DNA of 64,000 nucleotides, taken from positions 372,001 through 436,000 of the forward strand of contig CAVOGY010000007.1 in the NCBI GenBank assembly GCA_963695675.1, written 5' to 3'. The notes below the pieces were generated by a model that was given only the letters and a program-made list of their open reading frames with translations, was not told where the DNA came from and made no database searches. Shown here in pieces: positions 41,659 through 50,204 of the stretch (position 1 is the stretch's first letter; the number at the start of each line of letters is the position of its first letter). The DNA comes from DASUPK01 sp963695675. GTDB lineage: Bacteria; Actinomycetota; Thermoleophilia; Solirubrobacterales; 70-9. Both the position numbers and the translations under genes were made by a program.

Positions 41659-42659
41659 CGCGGGGCCCCCGCGGGCGAAGCCGCGACCTGGGGGACCCCC
41701 AGGCTGCGCCGCCCGATCAGCTTGGCGCTCACCGGGCCGACCAGCTCGACGCTCCCGGTCTCGTCGACGAGCATCCCGCCGCGCTCGGCGAGCATGCGGC
41801 GGGCGGCGTCGGGCCCGCTGAGCAGCGCGGCCTTCGAGAGCGTCTCCGCCTCCAGCGCGTCGCGGCCGAGCGCGGTGACGCCGACGAGGCCGGTCCAGGC
41901 GGGCTCGCCGGTGCTCGGGTCAAGAAGGTGATGGGCGAAGCCGCCGTCGGGGCGGCGCCAGATGCGGGTGTCGACGCCGGAGCTCGCGATGCCGCCGGCG
42001 GACACGTAGAAGATCGCCGCCGCCTCGCCGTCGATCGGGTGGCGGGCATGGACAGGGAAGGGATCGAGCTGGGTCGCGAAGCCGCCTGCCCGGACGTCCC
42101 CGCCGCAGTCGACGACGTAGCGCGAGTAGCCGCGCAGCTGCTCGGCGAGCAGGTCCGCCGCGAGCCCCTTGCCGCTCCCGCCGGTGTCGAAGCCGACTCC
42201 CGGCGGGCGCCGGATGGTGCCCGTCTCGTCGTCCACCTCGAACAGCCGCCAGACCGCCTCCACGCGCGGGCGCGCCGGCTGGCGCTCAGGCGCGAGCGCG
42301 AGGGCATCCGCGAGGGGGACCGGCTCCACGCCGGCGCGCGACTCGGAGTACCCGGCGGCGACGATCGCGCCGAGCAGGGTCGGGTCGACGAGACCGCCCG
42401 TCCTCTCGGCGCCCCAGAGGCCGGCCTTGACCGCTCGCCGGAGAAGCTCCGACGCCTCTACCGCGTCGCGGGGATCCTCGTTGAGCGCGGTCAGCTCGCT
42501 ATCGGGGCGGAAGCGGGAGAGGGTCCCGTCGAACTTCGCGATGAATTCCCTCCCCCGCTCCGCGGCGAAGTGGGCCGGCGGCGAGCCGGGAAGCGGCTCG
42601 CCGACCAGGATGCGGACCTCGCAGCCCATGGCGTCGAAACGAAGGTCGTGCATGGTCAA
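41655..42659 (-). CDS. apbE: FAD:protein FMN transferase ApbE
   Basis: Flavin transferase of about 332-334 aa that attaches FMN to Thr/Ser of exported redox proteins. Seen are FDGTLSRFRPDSELTALN, GLVDPTLLGAIVAAGY, the FAD-binding VGFDTGGSGKGLAADLL, VDCGGDVRAGG and FAHHLLDPSTGEPAW, and the Mg-binding late region VTALGRDALEAETLSKAAL. There is no signal peptide or lipobox, so it may act in the cytoplasm. TTG at 42659 (TTGA overlap with the upstream stop) or ATG at 42653 starts it. No protein with a standard FMN-binding domain is encoded next to it. Confidence 0.88.
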   Translation of the reverse strand: MTMHDLRFDAMGCEVRILVGEPLPGSPPAHFAAERGREFIAKFDGTLSRFRPDSELTALNEDPRDAVEASELLRRAVKAGLWGAERTGGLVDPTLLGAIVAAGYSESRAGVEPVPLADALALAPERQPARPRVEAVWRLFEVDDETGTIRRPPGVGFDTGGSGKGLAADLLAEQLRGYSRYVVDCGGDVRAGGFATQLDPFPVHARHPIDGEAAAIFYVSAGGIASSGVDTRIWRRPDGGFAHHLLDPSTGEPAWTGLVGVTALGRDALEAETLSKAALLSGPDAARRMLAERGGMLVDETGSVELVGPVSAKLIGRRSLGVPQVAASPAGAPR

Positions 42660-43036
42660 GATGAGGAGGTGGTGATGGGGGCCTGCGCCGCGACCGATCC
42701 GGAGGACGAGGAGGTCGAGCTGGAGGCGCCGGCAGGGCCGTTGCCCGCCGGGATCACCCTGGTGATCACAAGCTTCTGCGCGGGCCTCGCCTTGACGACC
42801 GGCGCGCTCGCCGTCGTCCCCGGGCCCACCGCCGGGTCCTTCCCGGCGCTGAGCTGGAAGGCGAGGAACTCGAACGCGACGGCGAAGACCGCCAGGGCGG
42901 CCATCACGGTGGGCAGCGACCGGGGCTTTGCCGGGCGCTGACGCGCCGGCTGCGGCGGGGACGGTCGCTCGGCCGACGGCTGCTCAGCCGACGGCTGCTC
43001 GGCCGACAACTGGTCGGTCGACGGCTGCTCAGTCAT
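42656..43036 (-). CDS. Single-pass membrane protein with repeat-rich ends
   Basis: The 126-aa product has a cytoplasmic Pro/Gln/Glu-rich start with a tandem pentapeptide (SAEQP, 15-bp DNA repeats at about 42970-43020), one membrane helix (VMAALAVFAVAFEFLAFQL), and an external Ser/Thr-rich tail. It lies in the ApbE operon (4-nt overlaps on both sides). Family not recognised; it may be a scaffold or acceptor for the redox system. Confidence 0.55.
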   Translation of the reverse strand: MTEQPSTDQLSAEQPSAEQPSAERPSPPQPARQRPAKPRSLPTVMAALAVFAVAFEFLAFQLSAGKDPAVGPGTTASAPVVKARPAQKLVITRVIPAGNGPAGASSSTSSSSGSVAAQAPITTSSS

Positions 43037-43283
43037 CGCGGCCGCCTCCGATCAGCAGCTGGCGCGGGAGCGCCTGCGAGGTCGGGGTGTTGATCCCCGG
43101 GGTGCTCACGGCGCCGCTCGTGCCTGTGGAGACACGCGGCACGCCGGAGCCGGACTGGGAGGCGATCTTCGCCGCCGGGACCCCGCCCGTGTGGACCGGG
43201 TTGGTGGCGATGGCGTAGCCGCCGAGTCCGCCGAGGCCGAAGATGACCGCTGCGACTGCGAGCTTGCTTCTGAAGTCCTTCAC
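43029..43283 (-). CDS. Small exported protein, paralogue of the next gene
   Basis: The 84-aa product begins with a signal or anchor (LAVAAVIFGLGGLGGYAIAT) followed by a Ser/Thr/Gly/Pro-rich region containing VSTGTSGAVST. The N-terminus closely resembles that of the protein at 43399-43875 (GLGGLGGYAI), so the two are paralogues. It starts at GTG 43283 with a GGAG site and overlaps the next gene in the operon. Function unknown. Confidence 0.6.
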   Translation of the reverse strand: MKDFRSKLAVAAVIFGLGGLGGYAIATNPVHTGGVPAAKIASQSGSGVPRVSTGTSGAVSTPGINTPTSQALPRQLLIGGGRDD

Positions 43284-43398
43284 CGGGATCTGCTCCTAGT
43301 TGGTGGGTGCTCCGCCATGGTCCAAAACGCCCCACAAGCGGCCGGAGAAGCGCGGGTAAAGGTTGGGTAAGGCCTTTCGCGATCCGCGGGGGGCGCGC

Positions 43399-43875
43399 TC
43401 AGTCGCCGCCGCCCTCGTGTTCGCCGCCGCCGTCACCTCGGTCGTCGCCTCCGCCGCCGCCCGTCCCCCCGCCGCTGGAGCCGGTCTGCACAGCGCTTTG
43501 GGAGCTGCCCGAGCTGCTGGAGGAGCCGCTGCTTCCCGTGTGCACCGGGCTTTGGGAGCTGCCCGAGCTGCCGGAGGAGCCGCTGCTTCCCGTGTGCACG
43601 GGGCTGCCGCCGTACGAGGAGGAGCTCGCGCCGCTTGAGCCCGTCGAGACAGGCTGGCTCGCCAGGGCGTGGCTCGCGGCCGCGTGCCGCGCGCCCGCCG
43701 ACTTGCTCCGGTGCCGCTTGACGTGGATCGTCCGGCGGATCACCTTCGTTCCCTCGGCCGCGGGCGTCGCCACGGTGGGCTTGGTGGCCTTGTTAGAGCT
43801 GATTGCGTAGCCGCCCAGACCCCCAAGGCCCAGGGCCAAGGCAATGGCGGCGATCTTGGTCCTCACGTCTCGCAC
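43399..43875 (-). CDS. Exported Ser/Gly-rich repeat protein
   Basis: Protein of 158 aa: signal or anchor helix (IAAIALALGLGGLGGYAISS), a basic segment (VIRRTIHVKRHRSKSAG), then Ser/Gly-rich repeats with PVHTGSSGSS motifs and an acidic Gly-rich end (GGGGGDDRGDGGGEHEGGGD). Two perfect 54-bp tandem units underlie the repeats. The start is GTG 43875 with an AGGAGTGG site. It leads the ApbE-type redox operon and is divergent from the response regulator. Family not recognised. Confidence 0.6.
   Translation of the reverse strand: MRDVRTKIAAIALALGLGGLGGYAISSNKATKPTVATPAAEGTKVIRRTIHVKRHRSKSAGARHAAASHALASQPVSTGSSGASSSSYGGSPVHTGSSGSSGSSGSSQSPVHTGSSGSSSSSGSSQSAVQTGSSGGGTGGGGGDDRGDGGGEHEGGGD
43487..43594. 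repeat. 54-bp tandem repeat within the Ser/Gly-rich gene
   Basis: Two near-identical head-to-tail 54-bp units (43487-43540 and 43541-43594) encode the 18-residue repeat built around SQSPVHTGSSGSS. A third partial copy begins at 43595. Length variation between strains is likely. Confidence 0.8.
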
Positions 43876-44015
43876 TTTCCACTCCTAACGTCGGGTGAGG
43901 GGAGGGTCGATTCTCAGCGGGCCTTTGGAAAGGACCGGGGAAGCGCAGGTAAAGAAAGGGGAAGGGATCGTCCTGATTCGGGTCGGAGCCGCCTTCCGCC
44001 GGTACATTGGCTCAA

Positions 44016-44729
44016 ATGCCCGGCTCACAGGCCTCGCGGCGAATCCTGTTCGTCGAAGACGAGGCGGCGATATACGAGCCCTTCTCAAAGGCGCTGCGAC
44101 GCAACGGTTTCGAGCCGGTGGTGGCCCGCACTGCGGCCGAGGCCCTGCAGTCCGCCGAGCGGGTGGATCCGGACCTCGTCCTGCTGGATCTGAATCTTCC
44201 GGACGGCGACGGCTCGGATGTCTGCCGATCCCTCCGCAAGGAGTCCGACGTGCCGATTGTGATGCTCACCGCCCGAGGCACCGAGATGGACCGCGTCCTG
44301 GGCCTAGAGCTGGGCGCCGACGACTACGTGGTCAAGCCGTTCAGCTCGCGGGAGCTGATCTCCCGGATCCGTGCCGTCCTGCGGAGGCCGCGCACGGACG
44401 ACAAGCCCGTAGAGGCGATCGTCGTCGGCGAGCTCGAGATCGACCAGGGAGCGCGCGCTGTGCGCCTGGCCGGTGAGCCGGTGGCTCTCGCGCGCAAGGA
44501 GTTCGACCTGCTCTCCGAGCTCGCCAGACACGCCGGCCGGGTGGTGAGGAGAGAGGACTTGATGTCGCGGGTCTGGGACGTCAACTGGTTCGGCTCGACC
44601 AAGACCCTCGACGTTCACATCCGGACGCTGCGGCTCAAGCTCGGTGACGACAGCGGCAACCCGCGCTTCCTCGAGACCGTCCGAGGTGTCGGTTTCCGGC
44701 TGATCGCTCCGGAGGACGGATCACCGTAA
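44016..44729 (+). CDS. OmpR-family response regulator
   Basis: Response regulator of 237 aa. The receiver domain shows FVEDEAAIY, the phospho-acceptor LVLLDLNLPDGDG and the Lys in DDYVVKPFSSREL; a winged-helix domain (about 130-235) ends in VRGVGFRLIAPEDG. ATG at 44016 is preferred over TTG at 44007. The cognate kinase gene follows directly. Divergent from the ApbE/redox operon 140 bp away, which is therefore its likely target (inference). Confidence 0.92.
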   Translation: MPGSQASRRILFVEDEAAIYEPFSKALRRNGFEPVVARTAAEALQSAERVDPDLVLLDLNLPDGDGSDVCRSLRKESDVPIVMLTARGTEMDRVLGLELGADDYVVKPFSSRELISRIRAVLRRPRTDDKPVEAIVVGELEIDQGARAVRLAGEPVALARKEFDLLSELARHAGRVVRREDLMSRVWDVNWFGSTKTLDVHIRTLRLKLGDDSGNPRFLETVRGVGFRLIAPEDGSP

Positions 44730-44755
44730 GCCTTCGGCTCCGACTCACGATCGCG

Positions 44756-46132
44756 GTGGCCTACCTGCTGCTGCTCGCCCTGATCGCCTTCGGCGTGCCC
44801 CTGGGCGTCAGCCTCGGAAAGCGTGTGGACTCGGAGGTCCGGGCGCAGGCGAAGAGCCAGGCCGAGGTGGTTGCCGCGAGCGCTCCCGAGCTGCTCGAGC
44901 ACTCCCAGAAAGCCACCCTGGAGCGACTCGTGACCCAATCGGCGCAGGCGCAGCGCGGACGCGTGCTCGTAGTCGACGCCCAAGGTCGGGTCGTCGCCGA
45001 CAGCGCCGGCCCGAGCGAGGTGGGTGCCGACTACGCGTCAAGGCCGGAGGTCGCCGATGCGCTCAGCGGCCGAACTACGCAGGAGGTGCGCCACAGCTCC
45101 ACGCTGGGTGAGGACTTGCTCGCCACGGCGGTGCCGATCCTCCGCTCCGGTAAGCCGATCGGCGCAGTGCGAGTGACGCAGAGCAACTCGGCGGTCACCC
45201 ACGCCACCCACGCGGCCATCTTCCGGCTCGCCCTGCTGGGGGGCATCGTGCTCCTTCTCGGTGCCGTCGCGGGCGGCCTGATCGCACGCGAGACGTCCCG
45301 GCCGATCGGCCACCTGGAGCAGGCCGCCCAGCAGGTCGAGCACGGTGACCTCACGGCGGTCGCGCCGGTCGAGGGAAGCAGCGAGCAGCGGGCCCTCGCC
45401 CACTCGTTCAACAGCATGACCAGCCGGCTCGCGAGGCTACTGCGAAGCCAGCAGGAATTCGTCGCCGATGCCTCCCACCAGTTGCGAACGCCGCTGACCG
45501 GCATTCGACTCCAGCTCGAGGAGCTGCGCGACGGGCTTCCACCCGAGGACCCGCGGGTGGCAGAGCTCGACGCGGGCCTCAAGGAGATCGACCGGCTCGC
45601 CGCGATCGTCAACGAGCTGCTCATACTGAGCCGCGCGGGCGAGCGGGAGATGCCCGCTGATCAGGTCGACGTCGCGACCGCTGTAGACGAGGCCGTGGGG
45701 CGATGGCGCAAGGCGGCCGGTGAGGCGGGCATCGCGCTGGCCCACGAGCGTGAGGCGGATGCCGGGAGCTGCCTCTGTGCCCGCCCGGACTTCGACCGCG
45801 TGCTCGACTCGCTGATCGAGAACGCGCTGCTGTACTCGCCGGCGGGCTCCGAGGTTCAGGTCCGCACCGCCCCGGGTCGGATCGCGGTGCTCGACCGAGG
45901 TCCCGGGCTCGAGCCGGGAGAGGAGGAAACCGTCTTCGAGCGGTTTCATCGAGGACTCGCCGGCCGCCGAGGGGCAGCCGGAACGGGGCTCGGTCTGTCG
46001 ATTGCTCGGGAGCTCGCCGGCGAGTGGGGCGGCAACGTGACGATCGAGAACCGCGAGGGCGGCGGGGCGCGCGCGACGATCGCCCTCCCGACCAAGGCTC
46101 TCGCTGCTCCCGTGGTGGTCGGGTCAGGATGA
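44756..46132 (+). CDS. Sensor histidine kinase with HAMP domain
   Basis: Membrane kinase of 458 aa. Helix 1 (VAYLLLLALIAFGVPLGVSL), an extracytoplasmic sensor of ~120 residues, helix 2 (LALLGGIVLLLGAVAGGLIA), HAMP (SRPIGHLEQAAQQVEHGDL), the phospho-acceptor ASHQLRTPLTGI, and the ATPase N-box LIENALLYSP, G1 LDRGPGLEPG and G2 GTGLGLSIA are all present. The start at GTG 44756 leaves almost no cytoplasmic N-terminus; in-frame codons continue upstream over the regulator stop (SLRLRLTIA), so a slightly earlier non-ATG start is possible. Pairs with the response regulator just upstream. Confidence 0.9.
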   Translation: MAYLLLLALIAFGVPLGVSLGKRVDSEVRAQAKSQAEVVAASAPELLEHSQKATLERLVTQSAQAQRGRVLVVDAQGRVVADSAGPSEVGADYASRPEVADALSGRTTQEVRHSSTLGEDLLATAVPILRSGKPIGAVRVTQSNSAVTHATHAAIFRLALLGGIVLLLGAVAGGLIARETSRPIGHLEQAAQQVEHGDLTAVAPVEGSSEQRALAHSFNSMTSRLARLLRSQQEFVADASHQLRTPLTGIRLQLEELRDGLPPEDPRVAELDAGLKEIDRLAAIVNELLILSRAGEREMPADQVDVATAVDEAVGRWRKAAGEAGIALAHEREADAGSCLCARPDFDRVLDSLIENALLYSPAGSEVQVRTAPGRIAVLDRGPGLEPGEEETVFERFHRGLAGRRGAAGTGLGLSIARELAGEWGGNVTIENREGGGARATIALPTKALAAPVVVGSG

Positions 46133-46500
46133 CCGCTTCGTCACTGCGCTGGCCCGCCTTCGCCGTAATCGGGCTGCTCGTCGCGATCGGGGTCGCGGTG
46201 CTCGCGACGCAGATGGTGAGCGAGAAGATCGGGATCTCCTCCGAGCCGGTGACCGCCGGAGAGTCTCTCTCTCCAAAGCGCGCGGAGGACAAGGCGAAGG
46301 TCGCCCAGCGGCCGACCGAACGGACCATGCCGACCCCGACGAGCCCCGCGGGATCCACCGCAACGCTCGAGAGCTCGGGCTCCGCCGGCACCGGAGAGTC
46401 GGATGGCGGGCGGCAGGAGTCCGCTGACAAGCCCTCGCGCGGGACCCTCTCCCCGGCTCCGGCGGGGTCCACACCGTCGCCCGAGCAGGGAGATGACTGA
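46129..46500 (+). CDS. Small membrane-anchored protein in a two-component operon
   Basis: The 123-aa product has one N-terminal membrane helix (AFAVIGLLVAIGVAVLATQM) and a disordered, Ser/Pro/Gly-rich external tail. It overlaps the histidine-kinase stop (ATGA), so it is translated with it. Its likely place is outside the membrane near the sensor domain, perhaps as an accessory to the kinase (inference). Family not recognised. Confidence 0.6.
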   Translation: MTASSLRWPAFAVIGLLVAIGVAVLATQMVSEKIGISSEPVTAGESLSPKRAEDKAKVAQRPTERTMPTPTSPAGSTATLESSGSAGTGESDGGRQESADKPSRGTLSPAPAGSTPSPEQGDD

Positions 46501-46504
46501 ATGT

Positions 46505-47773
46505 CTATCCGCTGCCCGGTGGCTCGAGCGGGTCCAGCGCCATCGGCTCCTCGTGCCATTCCCTGGGTAGGGCCACCTCGACGTCCAGGGACCGGCGTGG
46601 TGGCTCGAGATCCTCGCCGGCCTCGGCGTGATAGAGAAGTGGCGCGAGGTAGCGGGCGCTGATCTTCTGCGGCGGCCACCACAGCGTGTCCAGGGAGGCC
46701 TCTCCCTCACCGCCGCCGCCCGCCACGACGGCCCGCAGGTTGACCGACTCCTCGCCGGTCAGGAGCTTGCCGCGGAGGACTGGCCTGAACGGCTCCGGGG
46801 CCGGCCCCGCGCCGATGCGATGCGCGATGTCCTCGGCGGCAGCATCGGCCTGCTGAGTGGCCAGGCCGCCCTGCTTGATCGGGAAGTTCGTCCCGTCGCC
46901 CGCCGCATAGACGTCGTCGACGCCCTTCACACGCGCGTGATCGTCGATCGGGATGAAGCCATGCTCGTCGGCCGGCAGGCCGGCGATCGCAGGGCCCTCG
47001 ATGACCGGAAGCGCGACGGCCTCCGCCGGACCGAGGATGCGCTCCCCCGGGCTGAGCCGGATTCCGTCGTCGGCGACCTCTCGCACCGTCGAGGCTGGGA
47101 TCATCTCGATCCCCCGCGCGCGCAGCATGTCGGCGATCACAGCGCTGACACCCGGCCCGAAGACCGTCAGGGGGGCGGATTCCGGCGTAACGATCGCGAT
47201 CTTCACGTCCAGGCCACTTTGGACGGCCCGTCTCTGCGTCATCAGTGCGATCTCGTAAAGCGGCAGCGACCAGGTCACGCCGGCCGGGACGACGAAGACC
47301 AGGCGGTGGTCCCGCTCCTTGGCCCGGTCGAGTAGCCCATCCACCCGGAAGGCGCCTCCCGGGTAGGGGAAGGTCGTCGCTCCCGCGACCGCGGGCACGA
47401 ATCGGCCTCCCGCGCAGAAGACCAGGAAGTCGTACCTGAGCTCCGAGCCATCGTCGAGCTCAACCGCGTGATCCTGCGACCGCACCGCGCTCACCGCGCG
47501 CTGCACGAAGCGCGCACCCTTCTCCGCAGCGAGAGGCTGGAGCTCATAGCGCTCGGCGGGCCCTACGTCGAACGGCTCCTCGACGAGCAGCGGCTTGTAG
47601 AGGAAGTCCGGCGTCGGGGCGACAAGCGTCTGCTCCACCCGCCTACCGGCCAGGTCTGCGAGGGCCAGGAGCGTCTCGATGCCGGCGACGCCACCTCCGG
47701 CGATGACGATGCGGGCGGTGTTCGGCTCAGTGTTCACAGTAGTCAGCGTGGCGCGGCGCTTTGCTCTGCCCAT
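46505..47773 (-). CDS. NAD(P)/FAD-dependent oxidoreductase, NDH-2/SQR-like
   Basis: Flavoprotein of 422 aa of the type II NADH dehydrogenase / sulfide:quinone reductase superfamily. FAD motif IVIAGGGVAGIETLLALADL, LYKPLLVEEPF, FLVFCAGGRFVPAVAG, and the closing VDDVYAAGDGTNFPIKQGGLATQQADAAAEDI. The Cys residues needed in true SQR (redox-active pair) are not seen; an NADH:quinone or other role is more likely. No membrane helix. GTG at 47737 is an alternative start close to the homology. Convergent with the small membrane protein gene (4-nt gap). Confidence 0.8.
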   Translation of the reverse strand: MGRAKRRATLTTVNTEPNTARIVIAGGGVAGIETLLALADLAGRRVEQTLVAPTPDFLYKPLLVEEPFDVGPAERYELQPLAAEKGARFVQRAVSAVRSQDHAVELDDGSELRYDFLVFCAGGRFVPAVAGATTFPYPGGAFRVDGLLDRAKERDHRLVFVVPAGVTWSLPLYEIALMTQRRAVQSGLDVKIAIVTPESAPLTVFGPGVSAVIADMLRARGIEMIPASTVREVADDGIRLSPGERILGPAEAVALPVIEGPAIAGLPADEHGFIPIDDHARVKGVDDVYAAGDGTNFPIKQGGLATQQADAAAEDIAHRIGAGPAPEPFRPVLRGKLLTGEESVNLRAVVAGGGGEGEASLDTLWWPPQKISARYLAPLLYHAEAGEDLEPPRRSLDVEVALPREWHEEPMALDPLEPPGSG

Positions 47774-47904
47774 CGGTGGTGAACACCGGGGCGGTATCGG
47801 TAGTTAGCCACACCCCCAACACAGTGTGAGGCGCGGATGAACGAGGCATCAACCGCGCATAGCATGGACGAACACAGACCAAGCGAACCCGAAGGGGGCT
47901 CTCG

Positions 47905-50199
47905 ATGCCAGTTTCCACCGCTCTGCTCCGCCGATTCGAGGACCTCTCCCGAGAGGATGTCGACTACGCGGGCGGTAAGGGGGCGAACCTCGGAGAGATG
48001 ACCGCGGCCGGCCTGCCCGTCCCCCCGGGCTTCGTCGTCGGTGCCCCCTCCTACGCCATCTTCTGCGACGTCGGCGGTCTGCGCGACAGGATCGAGGAGC
48101 GCCTCTCCTCCGTCGATGTCGACGACACCGCCGAGCTCGACCGCGCGACCAAGGAAGTACGCGTGATGGTCGAGGAGGAGCCGGTCCCAGACGAGGTCGC
48201 GCAGGAGATCCGGGATGCGTACCTCGAGCTCGCCGGCGACCGCGACGACCCGCCGGTGGCCGTCCGCTCGTCCGCGACCGCCGAGGACACCGAGGCAGCC
48301 TCCTTCGCCGGCATGAACGAGACCTTCCTCAATGTGCGGGGCCCCGATGAAGTCGTCGACGCCGTACGCCGCTGCTGGTCCTCGCTGTTCGGTGCCCGGA
48401 CCGTCTTCTACCGCGCCAAGCAGGGCTTCGGTCAGGCAGACATGGACATCGCCGTGGTCGTCCAGCTTCAGATCCTCTCGACCCGAGCGGGCGTCATGTT
48501 CACCATCGACCCGGCTTCGGGCGACCACGATCGCCTCGTGATCGAGGGCTCTCTCGGCCTCGGCGAGTCGGTCGTCTCAGGCCAGGTCTCTCCCGATCGC
48601 TACGTCGTCGACAAGGAGACCCTCCACATCGAAAAGCGCGACGTGAAGCGCAAGGAGCTGGTGATCGAGCCACTCGCCGACGGAGGCACCCGCACCCGCG
48701 AGCTCTCGGGCGAGGAGTCAACGGAGCCCGTGCTCAGCGATGAGGAGGTGCGCGAGGTGGCGAAGCTCGGGATCCGGGACGAGGACCATTACGGAACCCC
48801 GCAGGACACCGAGTGGGCCTTCGACGAGGAGGGCATGGCCTGGATGCTCCAGTCCCGGCCCGTGACCGCATCGGGCGGCGACAAGAGCGCCGAGCTCGCT
48901 GAGCACGAGGGCGAGGCCCTGGTGCGCGGCCTAGGCGCCGCTCCGGGCGTCGGACACGGCGAGGTAAAGATCGTCTCCGAGCTCAGCCGGGGCAACGACC
49001 TCAAGGAGGGCGACGTCCTCGTCACCCACATGACTGCCCCCGACTGGGTGCCGCTGATGCGGCGCTCGGCGGCGATCATCACGGACTCGGGCGGGATGAC
49101 CTGCCACGCGGCGATCGTCTCGCGCGAGCTCGGCATCCCCTGCGTAGTCGGCGCCGCCGACGCCACCACCAAGCTCCGCGACAGCGAGCTGGTGACCGTC
49201 GACGCCACTCACGGCACCGTCTACGAGGGCGAGGTCGCCATGGTGGGCGAGGAGACCGATGAGGGGCCAGCCCCCCTAGGGGGTGGGGCACCCGTTACGG
49301 CCACCCAGCTCCTGGTCAACCTCTCCGAGCCCTCGCAGATCGAGCGCGCCGCAAAGCTCAATGTCGACGGCTGCGGCCTGCTGCGCGCCGAGCTGATGGT
49401 GATCGAGGCCCTCGAGGGCCGCCACCCCCGCCTGCTGATCGAACAGGGCAAGGGCGACGAGTTCGTCGAGCGGATGGGCAGCGCCCTGACCAGGTTTGCC
49501 GAGGGTTTCTCGCCGCGGCCGATCACCTACCGCACGATCGACTTCCGCTCGAATGAGTTCAAGGGACTCGAGGGCGGCGACCGCTTCGAGCCGGAGGAGT
49601 CGAACCCGATGATCGGATACCGGGGAGCGCTCCGCTACATGCGCGAGCCCGATCTCTTCGCACTCGAGTTGGCCGCGATCCGCAAGGTCTGGGACGCGGG
49701 GCACACCAACTTCCACGTGATGCTGCCCTTCGTCCGCACACCGCGCGAGCTCACCGCCTGCCGCGACGTGATGCGTGACGCCGGCCTGCTGGACCTGCCC
49801 GGATTCGAGCTCTGGGTGATGGCCGAGGTGCCCTCGGTCTACTTCCACCTCGAGCGCTACGCGAAGCTCGGCGTCAAGGGCATCTCGATCGGCTCCAACG
49901 ACCTGACCCAGCTCATGCTGGGCGCCGACCGCGACTCCGAGGCCGTCGCCGAGCTCTTCGACGAGCGCGACCCGGCCGTCGCGGACTACCTGCGGCTGCT
50001 GATCCCGCGTGCCAAGGAGCTCGGACTGGCCACCTCGATCTGCGGCCAGGCACCCTCGGTGCACCGCGAGTACGCGCAGCTGCTGGTCGATGCAGGGATC
50101 GACGCGATCTCGGTCAACATCGACGCCGTCGACCGGGCCAGGCGCCTGGTCGCCGCCGCCGAGCGTCGCCTGATGCTCGACGCCGCACGGCGAAGCTAG
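47905..50199 (+). CDS. ppsA: Phosphoenolpyruvate synthase
   Basis: Pyruvate, water dikinase of 764 aa, making PEP from pyruvate and ATP for gluconeogenesis. N-terminal nucleotide-binding domain (DVDYAGGKGANLGEMTAAGLPVPPGFVV; later DPPVAVRSSATAEDTEAASFAG), phospho-His swivelling domain (DSGGMTCHAAIVSRELGIPCVVG, active His), and a C-terminal TIM barrel (WVMAEVPSVYFHLERYAKLG, IGSNDLTQLMLGADRD, catalytic Cys in SICGQAPS). Length is near the usual 790. The start is ATG at 47905. It runs into the WS/DGAT gene after only 5 nt, so the two are co-transcribed. Confidence 0.93.
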   Translation: MPVSTALLRRFEDLSREDVDYAGGKGANLGEMTAAGLPVPPGFVVGAPSYAIFCDVGGLRDRIEERLSSVDVDDTAELDRATKEVRVMVEEEPVPDEVAQEIRDAYLELAGDRDDPPVAVRSSATAEDTEAASFAGMNETFLNVRGPDEVVDAVRRCWSSLFGARTVFYRAKQGFGQADMDIAVVVQLQILSTRAGVMFTIDPASGDHDRLVIEGSLGLGESVVSGQVSPDRYVVDKETLHIEKRDVKRKELVIEPLADGGTRTRELSGEESTEPVLSDEEVREVAKLGIRDEDHYGTPQDTEWAFDEEGMAWMLQSRPVTASGGDKSAELAEHEGEALVRGLGAAPGVGHGEVKIVSELSRGNDLKEGDVLVTHMTAPDWVPLMRRSAAIITDSGGMTCHAAIVSRELGIPCVVGAADATTKLRDSELVTVDATHGTVYEGEVAMVGEETDEGPAPLGGGAPVTATQLLVNLSEPSQIERAAKLNVDGCGLLRAELMVIEALEGRHPRLLIEQGKGDEFVERMGSALTRFAEGFSPRPITYRTIDFRSNEFKGLEGGDRFEPEESNPMIGYRGALRYMREPDLFALELAAIRKVWDAGHTNFHVMLPFVRTPRELTACRDVMRDAGLLDLPGFELWVMAEVPSVYFHLERYAKLGVKGISIGSNDLTQLMLGADRDSEAVAELFDERDPAVADYLRLLIPRAKELGLATSICGQAPSVHREYAQLLVDAGIDAISVNIDAVDRARRLVAAAERRLMLDAARRS

Positions 50200-50204
50200 C
50201 GGGC

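Noticed and set aside
42960..43600. Short tandem repeats considered as a CRISPR-like array
   Set aside because: Units are contiguous without spacers, keep the reading frame and encode Ser/Gly- or Pro/Gln-rich peptide repeats.
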